A program made the position numbers and the translations under genes. 64,000 nt of DNA, from contig CP077096.1 in assembly GCA_014268975.2 (NCBI GenBank), positions 2,579,501 through 2,643,500 of the forward strand, written 5' to 3'. Below, piece after piece: positions 1 to 9,683 of this stretch. Source of the stretch: Pseudomonas wayambapalatensis. Lineage in GTDB: Bacteria > Pseudomonadota > Gammaproteobacteria > Pseudomonadales > Pseudomonadaceae. Below the pieces are notes generated by a model. That model saw only the letters and a list, made by a program, of their open reading frames with translations. It made no database searches and was not told the DNA's origin. Position 1 is the first letter of the stretch, and each line of letters begins with the position of its first letter.

Positions 1-738
1 TTCATCCTGTTCGAACGGGTCAAGGGGCGCTTGCAGCTCACCCGTGAGGCCGAGATCCTGATGCCGGCGATCGACAAGGTATTTCGTGACCTTGATGACG
101 TGCGCCGACTGTCACGTAGCCTCAGGCACCAATCCAGAGGGGTGCTACGTATTGGCTGCATCCCGTCGCTTGGCCTGAAAGTGCTGCCCCGAACCCTGGC
201 CTTGAGTCAGCGAGACAACCCCGGACTTTCACTGGATCTGATCACCGCCCACAGCGAGCAACTGGCCCAGGCGCTGTTGGCGCGGGAGATTTCAATCGCC
301 TTCATGTTCAATGCTCAGGCGCGCCCCGGCCTGAAGACCCTTGCACTGCATGAAGTCGAGTTGGTCTGCCACGATGGCAGCCATGACGAGACCCCTGTTG
401 CCCTCGAATCCATCGATCCCGAGCGGATTGTCGGCTTGCCAGCCTCCGACCCGCTGGGCGAATTGATCCGGCCGTGGTTTACAGGAAGCGAAGGCCGTAT
501 TCAGGTGCAGACGTATTATGTGGCCTGCGCCCTGGCGCAAGCCGGAGCGGGGGTTGCCTTGATCGATGAATTCACTGCCGACGCCTTGCTCAGGCCAGGT
601 CAAAGCGTGCGCAGGATTCGGCCTCGGTTGCCGGTGATGTTGACGGCTGTAGTGCATGAGGCTGCTGCGTTGTCGAAACTGGAGAAGGACTTCATCGATC
701 TACTGCGCGGCGTGGCAGCGAACAGAGGCGTGGCCTGA
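1..738 (+). CDS. LysR-family transcriptional regulator, 5'-truncated by the window edge
   Basis: The reading frame is open from base 1, so the true start and most of the N-terminal helix-turn-helix lie outside the window. The first visible residues (FERVKGRLQLTREAE) match the end of a LysR winged helix, where the wing leads into a long linker helix. The remaining ~210 residues form the type-2 periplasmic-binding-like effector domain (RGVLRIGCIPSLGL begins the first strand). The gene ends just before a convergent acetyltransferase gene. The target and effector cannot be told, because the usual divergent target would lie upstream of the window. Confidence 0.85.
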   Translation, partial: FILFERVKGRLQLTREAEILMPAIDKVFRDLDDVRRLSRSLRHQSRGVLRIGCIPSLGLKVLPRTLALSQRDNPGLSLDLITAHSEQLAQALLAREISIAFMFNAQARPGLKTLALHEVELVCHDGSHDETPVALESIDPERIVGLPASDPLGELIRPWFTGSEGRIQVQTYYVACALAQAGAGVALIDEFTADALLRPGQSVRRIRPRLPVMLTAVVHEAAALSKLEKDFIDLLRGVAANRGVA

Positions 739-740
739 GT

Positions 741-1196
741 TCAGGCGTTGTGCATCAGCAGCTTTTCGAAGTACACCCGGTTGAAGCCGTCCTCGCTACG
801 CCGTGCGATCTCGACATAGCCGAGCCTGGGGTAGAGGCTGAGGTTCTCGGTCATTCGCTCGTTGGTATAGAGCTGCACTGCATTCAGCCCGAGCTGGCGC
901 GCGCGGCTTTCGCACAGGGTGATCAGCGCCTTGCCGACACCCCGTCCGCTGGCACTGGGCAGCACGGCCACGTTTTCCAGCAGCATGTGGTTGTCGTGGG
1001 GGTAGAACACGATGAAACCCTGCAGGCTGGCCTGCTCGTCCAGGGCCACGTGGACCCAGCCAGTCGCGATCTGGCTGGCGTAGTCGGCCTGCATGGGGGC
1101 AGGCTTGCGTCCGATCAGCGGGATATAACGGGCGTAGGCTTGCTCGGCGCAGGCCTGGATGGCGGGGTGGTCGGCGAGTGCGGCGGGGCGGATCAT
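741..1196 (-). CDS. GNAT-family N-acetyltransferase
   Basis: This 151-residue protein has the single-domain GNAT layout: an N-terminal MIRPAALADHPAI strand-helix, a central strand (LLENVAVLPSASG) and the acetyl-CoA pyrophosphate loop RGVGKAL (the R/Q-x-x-G-x-G/A signature) around residues 84-92. The C-terminal part (NLSLYPRLGYVEIARR) is the usual alpha4-beta6-beta7 region. It probably acetylates an amine on a small molecule or protein in the cytoplasm; nothing in the sequence fixes the substrate. It is convergent with the LysR fragment and 14 bp downstream of the nuclease-like gene, so the two may be co-transcribed. Confidence 0.85.
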   Translation of the reverse strand: MIRPAALADHPAIQACAEQAYARYIPLIGRKPAPMQADYASQIATGWVHVALDEQASLQGFIVFYPHDNHMLLENVAVLPSASGRGVGKALITLCESRARQLGLNAVQLYTNERMTENLSLYPRLGYVEIARRSEDGFNRVYFEKLLMHNA

Positions 1197-1210
1197 GTTG
1201 GGTCTCCTGT

Positions 1211-2524
1211 TCAGGCTGGCGCCCGCATCGTGCTGTGCGAGAGGGGCGAGATCGACCAGAGCCTGGTGTTCTGCTCCTCGATCCTTTTCAGCAGTTCTAC
1301 AAGCGACAACCCTGTGGCGATGGGCACCCGGCGCAGTTGGCTGTCACCGAACGAGCTGAATCGAGCGTCGATCTGTACAAGCTGCTGCTGCAATGCCTTG
1401 GCATCCTGCACATCAACGTAGGCAGCTGCGTTGCGGACCAGCCAGAGTGTAAATCGAGTCTGGTCGCTGTTCGAGAACCGTACGCACATGTAGACCGGCC
1501 ACAGATTTCCATCTGTTTGTTCCCAGCCAGAGGGGCACAGGTTCAGCCAGACACGAGCGTGTTCGACGCTGGACAGCGGTATCGTCGGCAGGCGCTTGTG
1601 AATGGCGGTCTTGACCGATGTCATGCCTCTGGTGTCGCGCAGCGTCTGGATGACGTCCTTGTTCTGCAGCATGAACATCAAGGTATTACCAGGGTTCTGG
1701 GCATGCAGCCAGTTCTTCTCGATACGTTGCGAACTGGGCTTGAGCAGCTCTTTTATCGCGACCGGATGCTTCCAGTGAAGGGCCGCGGCCAGTTCGTTGC
1801 AGCGCTTGGTTTCCGGGCTCTGCCAGTCGCTCTGCCTGTTGCAGTAACTCACCACCAGCCTGGCGGCTGCATTGCCGCGCTCAACGTGCACAAGCGCGCG
1901 ATCGGCCGAGGTCTTCAGCCACTCGTAGCCCAGATGAAGCCAGGAACCGGCACACGGGCGTAGTTTGCTGTCTTCAGCGTAGAAGTCACGGTCCAGGGCA
2001 ATGTAGACCTGCGCGTAATCGCTCAAATGGGATGACTTGGCAGCCAGTGCGGTGAAACTTTCGCGATATCTATTGAGTTGGGCGGCGGTGTGCCCTCTGC
2101 GCGACTTGTTCTCTATCAGCAGAATGAACTTGTTCTGTGGGTCGATGATGAACAGGTCCACGCGTTCGGAGGGCTGCATGCCCAATTCCCGTGCATAGAA
2201 AGCCGCTCCGAAACTGGAAATACGGATTCGCGAGGGTGGCCATTCTTTGAAAAACTTTGCGGTGTTATAGCGGTTGTCCAGCCCGCTTTCGCCACCGGCT
2301 GCGCGCATCGAGGCGGCCATCAGCAAGTCGCGCAGGATCTGGTCGCCTTGCCCGTGCCCCTCTCGCGGGTCGAACATCCAACCAAGAATATCGGAGTGCT
2401 GGTTCTCGTGGAGGGAGATGACGTCGAGTATTTCATCGCCGGTTCGCTGCAACTCGCAGAGCGAGATGAGGTCCTGGTCGGCCATGAATTGCTCTAGTGC
2501 TGTGTCGAGGTCGGTAACATCCAT
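1211..2524 (-). CDS. PD-(D/E)XK nuclease superfamily protein (PDDEXK_4-like)
   Basis: A 437-residue protein. Residues ~38-65 contain ENQHSDILGWMFDPREGHG, and ~120-140 carry VDLFIIDPQNKFILLIENKS. The latter reads as the D-x(n)-E-x-K core of a PD-(D/E)XK fold (Asp, then Glu and Lys in IENK). A Q-x-x-x-Y motif follows (QLNRYRESF), as in many members of the superfamily. The C-terminal half has no motif I recognise. Proteins of this kind are usually uncharacterised; proposed roles are DNA cleavage in defence or repair. No methylase, helicase or other defence partner is adjacent. The start is the ATG at the end of the open frame; no strong ribosome-binding site is obvious. Confidence 0.7.
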   Translation of the reverse strand: MDVTDLDTALEQFMADQDLISLCELQRTGDEILDVISLHENQHSDILGWMFDPREGHGQGDQILRDLLMAASMRAAGGESGLDNRYNTAKFFKEWPPSRIRISSFGAAFYARELGMQPSERVDLFIIDPQNKFILLIENKSRRGHTAAQLNRYRESFTALAAKSSHLSDYAQVYIALDRDFYAEDSKLRPCAGSWLHLGYEWLKTSADRALVHVERGNAAARLVVSYCNRQSDWQSPETKRCNELAAALHWKHPVAIKELLKPSSQRIEKNWLHAQNPGNTLMFMLQNKDVIQTLRDTRGMTSVKTAIHKRLPTIPLSSVEHARVWLNLCPSGWEQTDGNLWPVYMCVRFSNSDQTRFTLWLVRNAAAYVDVQDAKALQQQLVQIDARFSSFGDSQLRRVPIATGLSLVELLKRIEEQNTRLWSISPLSHSTMRAPA

Positions 2525-2759
2525 TTTGTTGGCCCGATGGGTAATCGAAACCTGCGAGTGTCGTGAAGCAGAGGGGCGGCACGTTCCGTTGCAGGAGGCG
2601 GTGCAATCTACCTGACCATCTGCGGCCAGGGAAGCGCCGAATTAGAGAAGAAGGGGCTTGTCGGCTCTTGCGGTTCGAGGCGGAGAGTGCTGCACGTTAC
2701 GTTACACATGAGAGCGCCCCGGCCGATGCCTGACGGCACCAGCCAGGACGCTCCCTCAC

Positions 2760-3101
2760 TTATTGCCTGTGAATACCGACGATGTTCGCAGCCCCCCCTT
2801 CCATACGGAAATCGAAGCCGACCTTGTCACCGACCTTCAGCCCTTCGAGCTGCTCGGAGCTGGCCTTGAAGCCCATGGTCATCGCCGGCCACTGCAGTGC
2901 TGCCACAGGCCCATGGGCCAGCGTCACCTTGCCGTGCTCGGTGTCGATCGCCTTGACCGTGCCCTCGGCATGCGCGCTTGGCGCCGCCTGGCTGGCCGAC
3001 ATGTCCATGCCCTCCATCGCCATGCCTTCCATGCTTTGCTGGGCTTGCGCGCCGGAGGCGAAGGCGACCATCAATACAGCGCCGAGGTACAGATTTTTCA
3101 T
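2760..3101 (-). CDS. cusF: Periplasmic copper-binding protein, CusF-like
   Basis: A 113-residue precursor with a signal peptide ending near ASGAQA-Q (residues 1-20), a Met-rich linker ([14 protein letters not shown], ~23-36) and a small OB-fold. That domain carries WPAMTM (residues 71-76), the Trp and two Met used by CusF to bind Cu(I)/Ag(I). The ATG at 3101 is preceded by a GGAG box and overlaps the stop of the upstream cusA by 4 bp (ATGA), so this is the last gene of the operon. The inferred role is passing periplasmic Cu(I) to the CusB/CusA pump. A longer in-frame extension upstream is the antisense-free shadow of cusA and is not used. Confidence 0.9.
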   Translation of the reverse strand: MKNLYLGAVLMVAFASGAQAQQSMEGMAMEGMDMSASQAAPSAHAEGTVKAIDTEHGKVTLAHGPVAALQWPAMTMGFKASSEQLEGLKVGDKVGFDFRMEGGAANIVGIHRQ

Positions 3102-6100
3102 TGGGTTTCTCCTGGTTGGGGGGTATCGGTTACGGCAAGATCGCGGCGCCTGATCAGCCAGTACGCGGCGGGAATCACGAACAACGAGAGCAGCGGGGCG
3201 GTCAGCATGCCGCCGATCATGGGCACGGCGATGCGGCTCATCACTTCGCTGCCGGTGCCGCTGCTCCAGAGAATCGGCAACAACCCCGCGACGATCACTG
3301 CCACGGTCATTGCCTTGGGCCGGATACGCTGCACGGCGCCCTGGCGAATTGCCTCGCGCAGTGCCGCTTCGGACCGCTCGCCAGCGGCCTGGCGCTCGGC
3401 CCAGGCGTTGTTCAGGTAGATCAGCATGATCACCCCGAACTCCGCCGCGACCCCGGCCAGGGCAATGAAGCCGACCCCGGTGGCCACAGACAGGTTGAAA
3501 CCCATCAGGTACAGCAGCCACACCCCGCCCGTCAGGGCGAAGGGCAGGGTGCCCATGATCAGCAGCGCCTCGCCGAGGCGGCCGAAGGTCAGGTAGAGCA
3601 GCACGAAGATGATCGCCAGGGTTGCCGGGACCACCCAGGCCAGGCGGGCATTGGCGCGTCCCAGGTATTCGAATTGGCCGGAGTAGCTCAGGCTCATGCC
3701 CGGCTCGAGCTTGACCTCACGATCCACGGCCTGGCGCAGGTCGGCGACCACCGAGGACAGGTCGCGGCCACGCACGTCGATGTACACCCACCCGGAGGGG
3801 CGGGCGTTCTCGCTCTTGAGCATTGGCGGGCCTTCGGCAATGCGCACCTGTGCCACGCTGGCAAGGGTGATCTGGCCGCCCAGGGCGGTGTAGATCGGCA
3901 ACTCGCGCAGTGCCTGGACCGAGTCGCGCCACTCGCGCGGGTAGCGCAGGCTGATCGGGTAGCGCGCCAGGCCCTCGACCGTTTCACCCACCGTTTCGCC
4001 ACCGATGGCACCGGCGACGATGGCCTGCACGTCGGCGATGTTCAGGCCATAGCGCGCCGCAGCCTGGCGATCGATGTCCAGGTCGATGTAGCGCCCGCCG
4101 GTGAGGCGCTCGGCCAACGCTGAGGTGACGCCCGCGACGCCCTTGGCTGCGCGCTCGACCGCCTGGGTGGCTCGGTCGATCTGGGCCAGGTCGCTGCCGG
4201 CCACCTTGACCCCGATCGGGCTCTTGATACCGGTGGCGAGCATGTCGATGCGGTTGCGGATCGGCGCAATCCAGATGTTGGTGAGCCCCGGCACGCGCAC
4301 GGTGCGGTCGAGTTCCTCGACCAGCTTTTCGCTGGTCATGCCTGGGCGCCACTGATCCTTGGGCTTGAGTCGCACGAGGGTTTCGAACATCTCCAGCGGC
4401 GCCGGGTCGGTGGCCGACTCGGCGCGCCCGGCCTTGCCGAACACACTGGCCACCTCGGGTACGGTGCGGATCAGGCGGTCGGTACGTTGCAACAACTCCG
4501 CGGCGTTTTGCGCCGACAGCCCAGGCAGGGCGGACGGCATGTACAACAGGTCGCCTTCATCCAGCGGTGGCAGGAACTCGCCGCCCAGGTGGCTCAGCGG
4601 CCACAGGCTGCTGAGCAGCACCAGCAGTGCCCCGGCCAGGGTCAGCAACGGCCTGCGCAGCACCTGCTCCAGGGCTGGCCGGTAGAGGCGGATCAGCCCG
4701 CGATTGAGCGGATTGCGCGCTTCCGCCGGCAGGGGCCCGCGGATCCAGTACCCCATCAGTACCGGCACCAGGGTCACCGCCAGCCCTGCAGCGGCGGCCA
4801 TGGCGTAGGTCTTGGTGAACGCCAGCGGTGCGAACAGCCGCCCCTCCTGGGCCTGCAGGGTGAATACCGGAACGAACGACAGGGTGATGATCATCAGGCT
4901 GAAGAACAGCGCAGGTCCGACTTCTATCGCCGCCTCGGTCATCACCCGCCAGTGCTGCTCACCGCGCAGCACCTGCCCGGGATGCCGCGCATGCCAGGCC
5001 TCGACATGCTTGTGCGCGTTCTCGATCATCACCACGGCCCCGTCCACCATCGCGCCGATGGCGATGGCGATGCCCCCCAGCGACATGATGTTGGCGTTGA
5101 TGCCCTGGTGACGCATGACGATCAGTGCGATCAGCACCCCCACCGGCAACGACACGATCGCCACCAGCGAGGAGCGCAAGTGCCAGAGAAACGCGGCACA
5201 GACCAGCGCGACGACGATGAACTCCTCGAGCAGCTTGTGGCTGAGGTTGTCCACCGCGCGGTCGATCAGTTGGCTGCGGTCATAGGTGGTGACCAGCTCC
5301 ACGCCGGTCGGCAGGCTGTTCTTGAGCACCTCGAGCTTGTCCTTGACGCGCCCGATGGCCTCGCGGGCATTCTTGCCGCTGCGCAGGATCACCACGCCAC
5401 CAACGGCCTCGCCTTGGCCATCCAGCTCGCCGATACCGCGGCGCTCCTGCGGGCCAAGCTGGACCCTGGCTACATCGCCCAAGGTTACCGGTGAGCCATT
5501 GGCCGCCAGACGCAAGGGGATGGCGCGAAAGTCATCGAGCGTTTTCAGGTAGCCCGAGGCGCGCACCATGAACTCCGCCTCGGCCTGTTCCAGCACGCCG
5601 CCGCCGGTCTCCTGGTTGGCCTTGCCGATGGCCTGCGCCACCTCGTCCTGGGTGATGCCCAGGCTTGCCATGCGCAGGGGGTCGAGCACCACCTGATACT
5701 GCTTGACCATGCCACCGATACTCGCGACTTCGGCCACATCGGGCAGGGTCTTGAGCTCGAAGCGCAGGAACCAGTCCTGCAGGCTGCGCAACTGCGCAAG
5801 ATCGTGCCCACCGCTGCGGTCGACCAGTGCGTACTGATAGATCCAGCCCACCCCCGTGGCATCCGGGCCAAGCACAGGCTTGGCCGTGGCCGGCAGGCGC
5901 GACTGCACCTGGCTCAGGTACTCCAGCACGCGCGAACGGGCCCAGTACAGGTCGGTGCCGTCCTCGAACAGCACGTAGACGAAGCTGTCGCCGAACGCCG
6001 AGAAACCGCGCACGGTCTTGGCCCCCGGCACCGAAAGCATGGTGGTGGTCAGCGGGTAGGTGACCTGGTTCTCGACGATCTGCGGGGCCTGCCCGGGGTA

Positions 6101-6256
6101 GGAGGTGCGGATGATCACCTGCACATCCGACAGGTCCGGCAAGGCATCGATGGGCAGGCTGCGCAGGGAAACCACGCCCCAGGCTGCCAGGAGCAGCGTG
6201 GCCAGCAGCACGAGGATGCGGTTGCCGACCGACCAGCGAATCAGTTTCGCGATCAT
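3098..6256 (-). CDS. cusA: CusA/CzcA-family heavy-metal efflux RND transporter, inner-membrane pump
   Basis: A 1052-residue RND permease, the normal size for CusA/CzcA. It starts [18 protein letters not shown], the first transmembrane helix. A large periplasmic porter domain follows (~35-335), then a helix bundle, a second porter domain (~560-860) and five C-terminal helices. [16 protein letters not shown] (~400) is the heavy-metal RND signature of helix TM4, with the proton-relay acidic residues. The pump exports Cu(I)/Ag(I) with CusB and CusC using the proton gradient. It overlaps cusB by 4 bp upstream and cusF by 4 bp downstream, which points to translational coupling. Confidence 0.95.
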   Translation of the reverse strand: MIAKLIRWSVGNRILVLLATLLLAAWGVVSLRSLPIDALPDLSDVQVIIRTSYPGQAPQIVENQVTYPLTTTMLSVPGAKTVRGFSAFGDSFVYVLFEDGTDLYWARSRVLEYLSQVQSRLPATAKPVLGPDATGVGWIYQYALVDRSGGHDLAQLRSLQDWFLRFELKTLPDVAEVASIGGMVKQYQVVLDPLRMASLGITQDEVAQAIGKANQETGGGVLEQAEAEFMVRASGYLKTLDDFRAIPLRLAANGSPVTLGDVARVQLGPQERRGIGELDGQGEAVGGVVILRSGKNAREAIGRVKDKLEVLKNSLPTGVELVTTYDRSQLIDRAVDNLSHKLLEEFIVVALVCAAFLWHLRSSLVAIVSLPVGVLIALIVMRHQGINANIMSLGGIAIAIGAMVDGAVVMIENAHKHVEAWHARHPGQVLRGEQHWRVMTEAAIEVGPALFFSLMIITLSFVPVFTLQAQEGRLFAPLAFTKTYAMAAAAGLAVTLVPVLMGYWIRGPLPAEARNPLNRGLIRLYRPALEQVLRRPLLTLAGALLVLLSSLWPLSHLGGEFLPPLDEGDLLYMPSALPGLSAQNAAELLQRTDRLIRTVPEVASVFGKAGRAESATDPAPLEMFETLVRLKPKDQWRPGMTSEKLVEELDRTVRVPGLTNIWIAPIRNRIDMLATGIKSPIGVKVAGSDLAQIDRATQAVERAAKGVAGVTSALAERLTGGRYIDLDIDRQAAARYGLNIADVQAIVAGAIGGETVGETVEGLARYPISLRYPREWRDSVQALRELPIYTALGGQITLASVAQVRIAEGPPMLKSENARPSGWVYIDVRGRDLSSVVADLRQAVDREVKLEPGMSLSYSGQFEYLGRANARLAWVVPATLAIIFVLLYLTFGRLGEALLIMGTLPFALTGGVWLLYLMGFNLSVATGVGFIALAGVAAEFGVIMLIYLNNAWAERQAAGERSEAALREAIRQGAVQRIRPKAMTVAVIVAGLLPILWSSGTGSEVMSRIAVPMIGGMLTAPLLSLFVIPAAYWLIRRRDLAVTDTPQPGETQ

Positions 6257-7494
6257 GGTCGAGCCTCCTGCGGGGCAGGCATCGAGTCCGGCGCGGTGGT
6301 GGCCTCGATGCCCTTGAGGCTGGCCTCGGAGTCGATCAGGAACTGCCCCGATGCGACGACCTTCTGGCCTGCCTGCAACCCCTGCAGCACGGCGACCTGG
6401 CCGCCGCTCTCCTGGCCCAGCAGCACCTCGACCGGGCGGAAGCGGCCCTGGTCCTCGGCGAGCATCACCAGGTCGCGCTTGCCGGTACGGATGACGGCCT
6501 CGGCCGGCAGCGTCAGGCCCTCATCGTCTGGCGCTTCCGGGCTCAGGGTCACCTGTGCCGTCATGCCGGGTCGCAGTCGTCCCTCGCGGTTGGGCAGCTC
6601 GATGCGCAGGCGCAAGGTGCGGCTTTGCGGATCGGCATCCGCCAGCAGGGCGGTCAGTGTGCCGCTCACCGTCTCGCCGGGATACGCCGGCAGACGCGCC
6701 TGCACCGCCTGGGCCTCGCGCAGACCCTGGGCCAGGGCTTCGGGTACCGCGGCTTCGAGCCACACCTGGGCGATACCGTTGATCCGCGCCAGCGTCGCGC
6801 CCGGCGTCAGGGTCATGCCCGGTCGCAGGTCCAGGCTCTGCAGCGAACCCGCGCTGGGCGCCACCAGGGTCACCCACTGCTGCACCTTGCCACTGCGCGC
6901 GACTCGCTCGATCAGCTCGGCAGGCATGCCGGCCAACAGCAACCGCTGGCGCGCAGCAGCCTGCAACCCTGCATCGCCGGTACGGCGCAGTGCGAGAAAC
7001 TCCTCCTGCAACCCGGCCCATTCCGGTGTCAGCACATCGGCCAGCGGTGCGCCCTTGGCCACCACATCGCCGGTAGCGCGCCCGTAGGTGCGCTCGACGA
7101 AGCCCCCAGTGCGTGCCTGCAATACGCTGAAGTCTCGTTCGTCGAAGGCCAGCATGCCGCTGACCTGCAACGTGCGTCGCAGGGGGCTGCGCGTCACGGT
7201 CGCCAGGCGCACCCCGAGATTCTGCTGAATGCCCTGGGTGATCTGCACCGCCGGTTGCCCCTGACCGGCATCACCCTCGGCATACTTGGCCACCAGTTGC
7301 ATGTCCATGAAGGGCGACTTGCCCGGTGCCGGGAAATGCTGCTGCGGGTACATCGGGTCATACCAGTACAGCGCCCTCTGTTCTGCCGGTGCCGCCGCCG
7401 TGGCCGGGCCGCCTTTGAGGGCGAGCCCGTAGCCGGCGCTGGCACCGACCGCCAGGGCCAGCACCGCGATCAAGCCGATGGATGTGTGTTTCAT
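6253..7494 (-). CDS. cusB: CusB-like periplasmic adaptor (membrane fusion) protein
   Basis: A 413-residue adaptor with an N-terminal membrane anchor (residues 5-25). It carries the CusB-specific [18 protein letters not shown] motif at ~45-62, followed by [12 protein letters not shown], a Met-containing metal-binding stretch. The rest is barrel-sandwich/lipoyl and beta-barrel domains of the HlyD type ([20 protein letters not shown]). It links the CusA pump to the CusC channel and takes metal from CusF. I chose the ATG at 7494 because it overlaps the cusC stop by 4 bp and opens directly into the anchor helix; the open frame extends 21 codons further upstream without a signal. Confidence 0.92.
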   Translation of the reverse strand: MKHTSIGLIAVLALAVGASAGYGLALKGGPATAAAPAEQRALYWYDPMYPQQHFPAPGKSPFMDMQLVAKYAEGDAGQGQPAVQITQGIQQNLGVRLATVTRSPLRRTLQVSGMLAFDERDFSVLQARTGGFVERTYGRATGDVVAKGAPLADVLTPEWAGLQEEFLALRRTGDAGLQAAARQRLLLAGMPAELIERVARSGKVQQWVTLVAPSAGSLQSLDLRPGMTLTPGATLARINGIAQVWLEAAVPEALAQGLREAQAVQARLPAYPGETVSGTLTALLADADPQSRTLRLRIELPNREGRLRPGMTAQVTLSPEAPDDEGLTLPAEAVIRTGKRDLVMLAEDQGRFRPVEVLLGQESGGQVAVLQGLQAGQKVVASGQFLIDSEASLKGIEATTAPDSMPAPQEARP

Positions 7495-8744
7495 GCCTGC
7501 ACCTCGCCATAGATGAAGTGCAGTCGTGCAGCGGTCGCCGCCAACTGCCCTTGCCAATCGATATCCTGCAATTGCGCTTCGACCCGCTGGCGACGGGCTG
7601 CGAGCAGATCGCCCAACGTCGACTTGCCGGACCGGTAATCGGCCAGGGCCAGGCGCACCCGTTCTTCGGCCAGGGGTAGCAACGTCTCGCGACTGCGCGT
7701 GACGGCCCGTTGCAGGCGCTGGTATTCGGCCAGGTCCGTTTCCAGTTGCGCGGTGTGCTCGCGCAGTGCGGCTTGCTGCTCATCCTCGAGCTGACGTACC
7801 TGGGCCTGGCGGGCGGCGATGGTCGGGTCCTGGCGCGAGCCGGTGAACAGCGGTAGTTGGAAGCTGACTTGCAGGCTGACCATGTTGCTGAATGCCGGGC
7901 CGCGTCGCTGGTAGTCCAGCTCCCAGCCCCAGTCAGATTTCTTCTCGGCCTGTGCCTGGTGCACCTGCGCCTGGGCTTCGCGGGTCATGGCGCCATAGGC
8001 GGCCAGTTCCGGGTGCACATGCAGGGCGTGCAGGTATGCCGGGGCATCCACTGCCCATTGCGGGAAGCTGCGCGCCAGGGCCTCGCCGTCCTGGCCGATC
8101 CAGCGTTTGAGGGCCGCACGTGCCTGGGAGGCCTGGCTGAGCAACTGGTCTTTCTGCTCATCCAGTTGCGCGGCCTCCTGCCCAGGTGCCAGGGCATCGG
8201 ACGCAGTGCCGCCACCACCGGCCAGGCGCGCCCGTACTGCGGCGTCCAACAGGCGGTTCTCGTGGTAGAACGCTTCGAACTGCTGCAGCTTGCGCTGCAC
8301 CGTGTAGGCCGCGATCCAGGCATGGGCCGTGCCTGCGCGCACTTTCAGGCGTTCTACCAAGGCTTCGGCATCGGCCCGCTCGACGGTCGCCCGGGCGGTC
8401 TCGACCCGCGCCTTGCGCTTGTCGCGGTTGGGCACCTCCTGGGCCAGGCCGACCACTTGCATGGTCATGAAGTCGCGGTTCGTGCTCCAGCGGTCGCTGC
8501 CGTCCACCGGCAGGTTCTGCAGCCCGAGGTTCAGGCGTGGATCGGGCAATTCACCGGCTGGCAGCACCGCATTGCGTGCCGCAGTGACCTGCTCCTGGCG
8601 CGCCTGCAGGGAAGGGGCGTTGCGTTCGGCCAGTCGCAGGGCATCGTCCAGGGACAATGCAGTGGCCTGCGCCGACAGTGCCGGCAGCAGGATCAGCAGG
8701 GTGGCCGCAAGCGTCCACCCTGCTTGGAAACGTAGGGGAGTCAT
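7491..8744 (-). CDS. cusC: CusC-like outer-membrane efflux channel (TolC family)
   Basis: A protein of ~417 residues with a signal peptide (cleavage near LSAQA-TALS). Two repeats of the outer-membrane efflux protein fold follow: SLDDALRLAERNAPSLQARQ at the start, and long alpha-helical segments rich in Q, A, E and L. It forms the outer-membrane duct of the CusCBA pump. Two in-frame ATGs lie six bases apart (8750 and 8744); an AAGGA box stands 9 bp before the second, which I prefer. It is the first of four tightly overlapping genes (order C-B-A-F). The length is short for TolC but normal for metal-efflux CzcC/CusC relatives. Confidence 0.9.
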   Translation of the reverse strand: MTPLRFQAGWTLAATLLILLPALSAQATALSLDDALRLAERNAPSLQARQEQVTAARNAVLPAGELPDPRLNLGLQNLPVDGSDRWSTNRDFMTMQVVGLAQEVPNRDKRKARVETARATVERADAEALVERLKVRAGTAHAWIAAYTVQRKLQQFEAFYHENRLLDAAVRARLAGGGGTASDALAPGQEAAQLDEQKDQLLSQASQARAALKRWIGQDGEALARSFPQWAVDAPAYLHALHVHPELAAYGAMTREAQAQVHQAQAEKKSDWGWELDYQRRGPAFSNMVSLQVSFQLPLFTGSRQDPTIAARQAQVRQLEDEQQAALREHTAQLETDLAEYQRLQRAVTRSRETLLPLAEERVRLALADYRSGKSTLGDLLAARRQRVEAQLQDIDWQGQLAATAARLHFIYGEVQA

Positions 8745-8833
8745 GGACATGATTCCTTGAAAACACTCGCGCACAGGCGCATGCCAGTGCCTGGCCGCAA
8801 GGACAGGGCAATGGAGTGAGGGTCAGCAAGGGA

Positions 8834-9187
8834 TCAGGCGCGCGGAGGACGCCAGCGATCAGGCGGTGCGCGCGACAGCAGGCTGTGGGCGTAGCTGTCC
8901 GAGGGGCGTGGGGTGGCGAAGGTCAGGGCAGGTGTCGCGAGGCTGACCTGCAAGGTGGTGGCGGTCTTGCACTCTTGGCCGGCCTTGCAGGCCTTGGAGG
9001 CGTGCTGCGAGGAAGATTTGCCGTTGTCCTTGTCCTGGCAGCAGTCATGGTCCATCCCCGCCATCATGCTCATGCCCATGGCCTGCATGGGGCAGGGTTC
9101 GGCAGGCGACTCGATGCCCGCCATCCCGGAGAGGGGAAGCGAAAGCATCAAAAGCAGGATGATCAGGCGGCGCAGGGTGGCGGACAT
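8834..9187 (-). CDS. Small secreted Met/His/Cys-rich protein, CopL-like metal-binding candidate
   Basis: A 117-residue protein with an N-terminal hydrophobic signal (RRLIILLLMLSLPLSGMA). It is followed by a metal-ligand-rich stretch: PCPMQAMGMSMMAGMDHDCC, then two C-x(n)-C pairs (KACKAGQECK). The C-terminal tail is basic and low in complexity. It lies 89 bp upstream of cusC on the same strand and is probably the promoter-proximal gene of the copper operon. Comparable short proteins precede copper-resistance operons in Pseudomonas and Xanthomonas (CopL-type). The inferred role is copper binding in the periplasm; the assignment rests on composition and context rather than a clear domain. Confidence 0.75.
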   Translation of the reverse strand: MSATLRRLIILLLMLSLPLSGMAGIESPAEPCPMQAMGMSMMAGMDHDCCQDKDNGKSSSQHASKACKAGQECKTATTLQVSLATPALTFATPRPSDSYAHSLLSRAPPDRWRPPRA

Positions 9188-9249
9188 GGCGCGAGTCTAG
9201 CGGGGTTTGGGTTAGGGTAACATTAACAAAATGTGTCTGCGCCATCCCT

Positions 9250-9336
9250 CTGTAGGAGCGGGCTGGCCCGCGAAAAGGGCACTGCGGTGGATGGCACGGG
9301 CTACGCCTGTGTTCGCGGGCAAGCCCGCTCCTACAG
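9250..9336. repeat. Pair of inverted Pseudomonas REP palindromes
   Basis: Two facing copies of the REP unit (ctgtaggagcgggctggccc at 9250 and its inverted partner ending at 9336) enclose about 20 bp of spacer. Each unit folds into a hairpin on its own, and together they form a long cruciform. This is the typical extragenic pair (BIME-like) of the P. putida group. It sits between the copper operon promoter and the next gene and could stop transcription or bind gyrase/IHF. Confidence 0.85.
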
Positions 9337-9367
9337 AGATACGGGCTGGCCTTTGATGCCGGGCGGT

Positions 9368-9676
9368 TCAGTGAACGGCGCCGAACCCCGATCCTGGTAC
9401 CTGCCGTAATGCTCCGACCAGCGCATCGGCCTGTCCGAGCGCGACCTCAAGGCTGCGCATGCTGGCACTCATCAACTGACGTACCTCGGCATCGGCACAG
9501 GTATCGTGGGCGTGGTACGCGTCGGTATAGGCGTGGAGCATGAAGTGGCAGGCGTTGGACAGCACTTCCTCGATGGGGACCAGGCCTTCGAGAATGGCGG
9601 TTGAGAGGGATTTGCCGGCGGGGATCGCGAATTTGCGGAGAAGATTTTCGGGTGGGTCGGGGACGATTTTTTTCAT
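9368..9676 (-). CDS. Small Pseudomonas protein of unknown function (MKKIVPDPP family)
   Basis: A 102-residue acidic protein with no membrane segment. It opens MKKIVPDPPENLLRKFAIPA, an opening shared by a group of short proteins common in Pseudomonas (DUF3077/DUF6124-like; I cannot decide which). The body is mostly helical (IEEVLSNACHFMLHAYTDA). The ATG at 9676 has an AGGAAA box at the right spacing. The gene stands alone and is preceded by about 210 bp of strongly structured DNA, annotated separately, which probably forms its 5' leader. No function can be given. Confidence 0.7.
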   Translation of the reverse strand: MKKIVPDPPENLLRKFAIPAGKSLSTAILEGLVPIEEVLSNACHFMLHAYTDAYHAHDTCADAEVRQLMSASMRSLEVALGQADALVGALRQVPGSGFGAVH

Positions 9677-9683
9677 GTGATTT

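Noticed and set aside
2525-2759. Gene or regulatory RNA in the gap between the nuclease-like gene and cusF
   Set aside because: I found no start with a ribosome-binding site, no family match and no convincing inverted repeat on either strand.
4529-4534. Isolated TGTACA hexamers elsewhere in the window, such as inside the cusA gene
   Set aside because: They occur singly inside coding sequence without a second box at 12 bp, as expected by chance.
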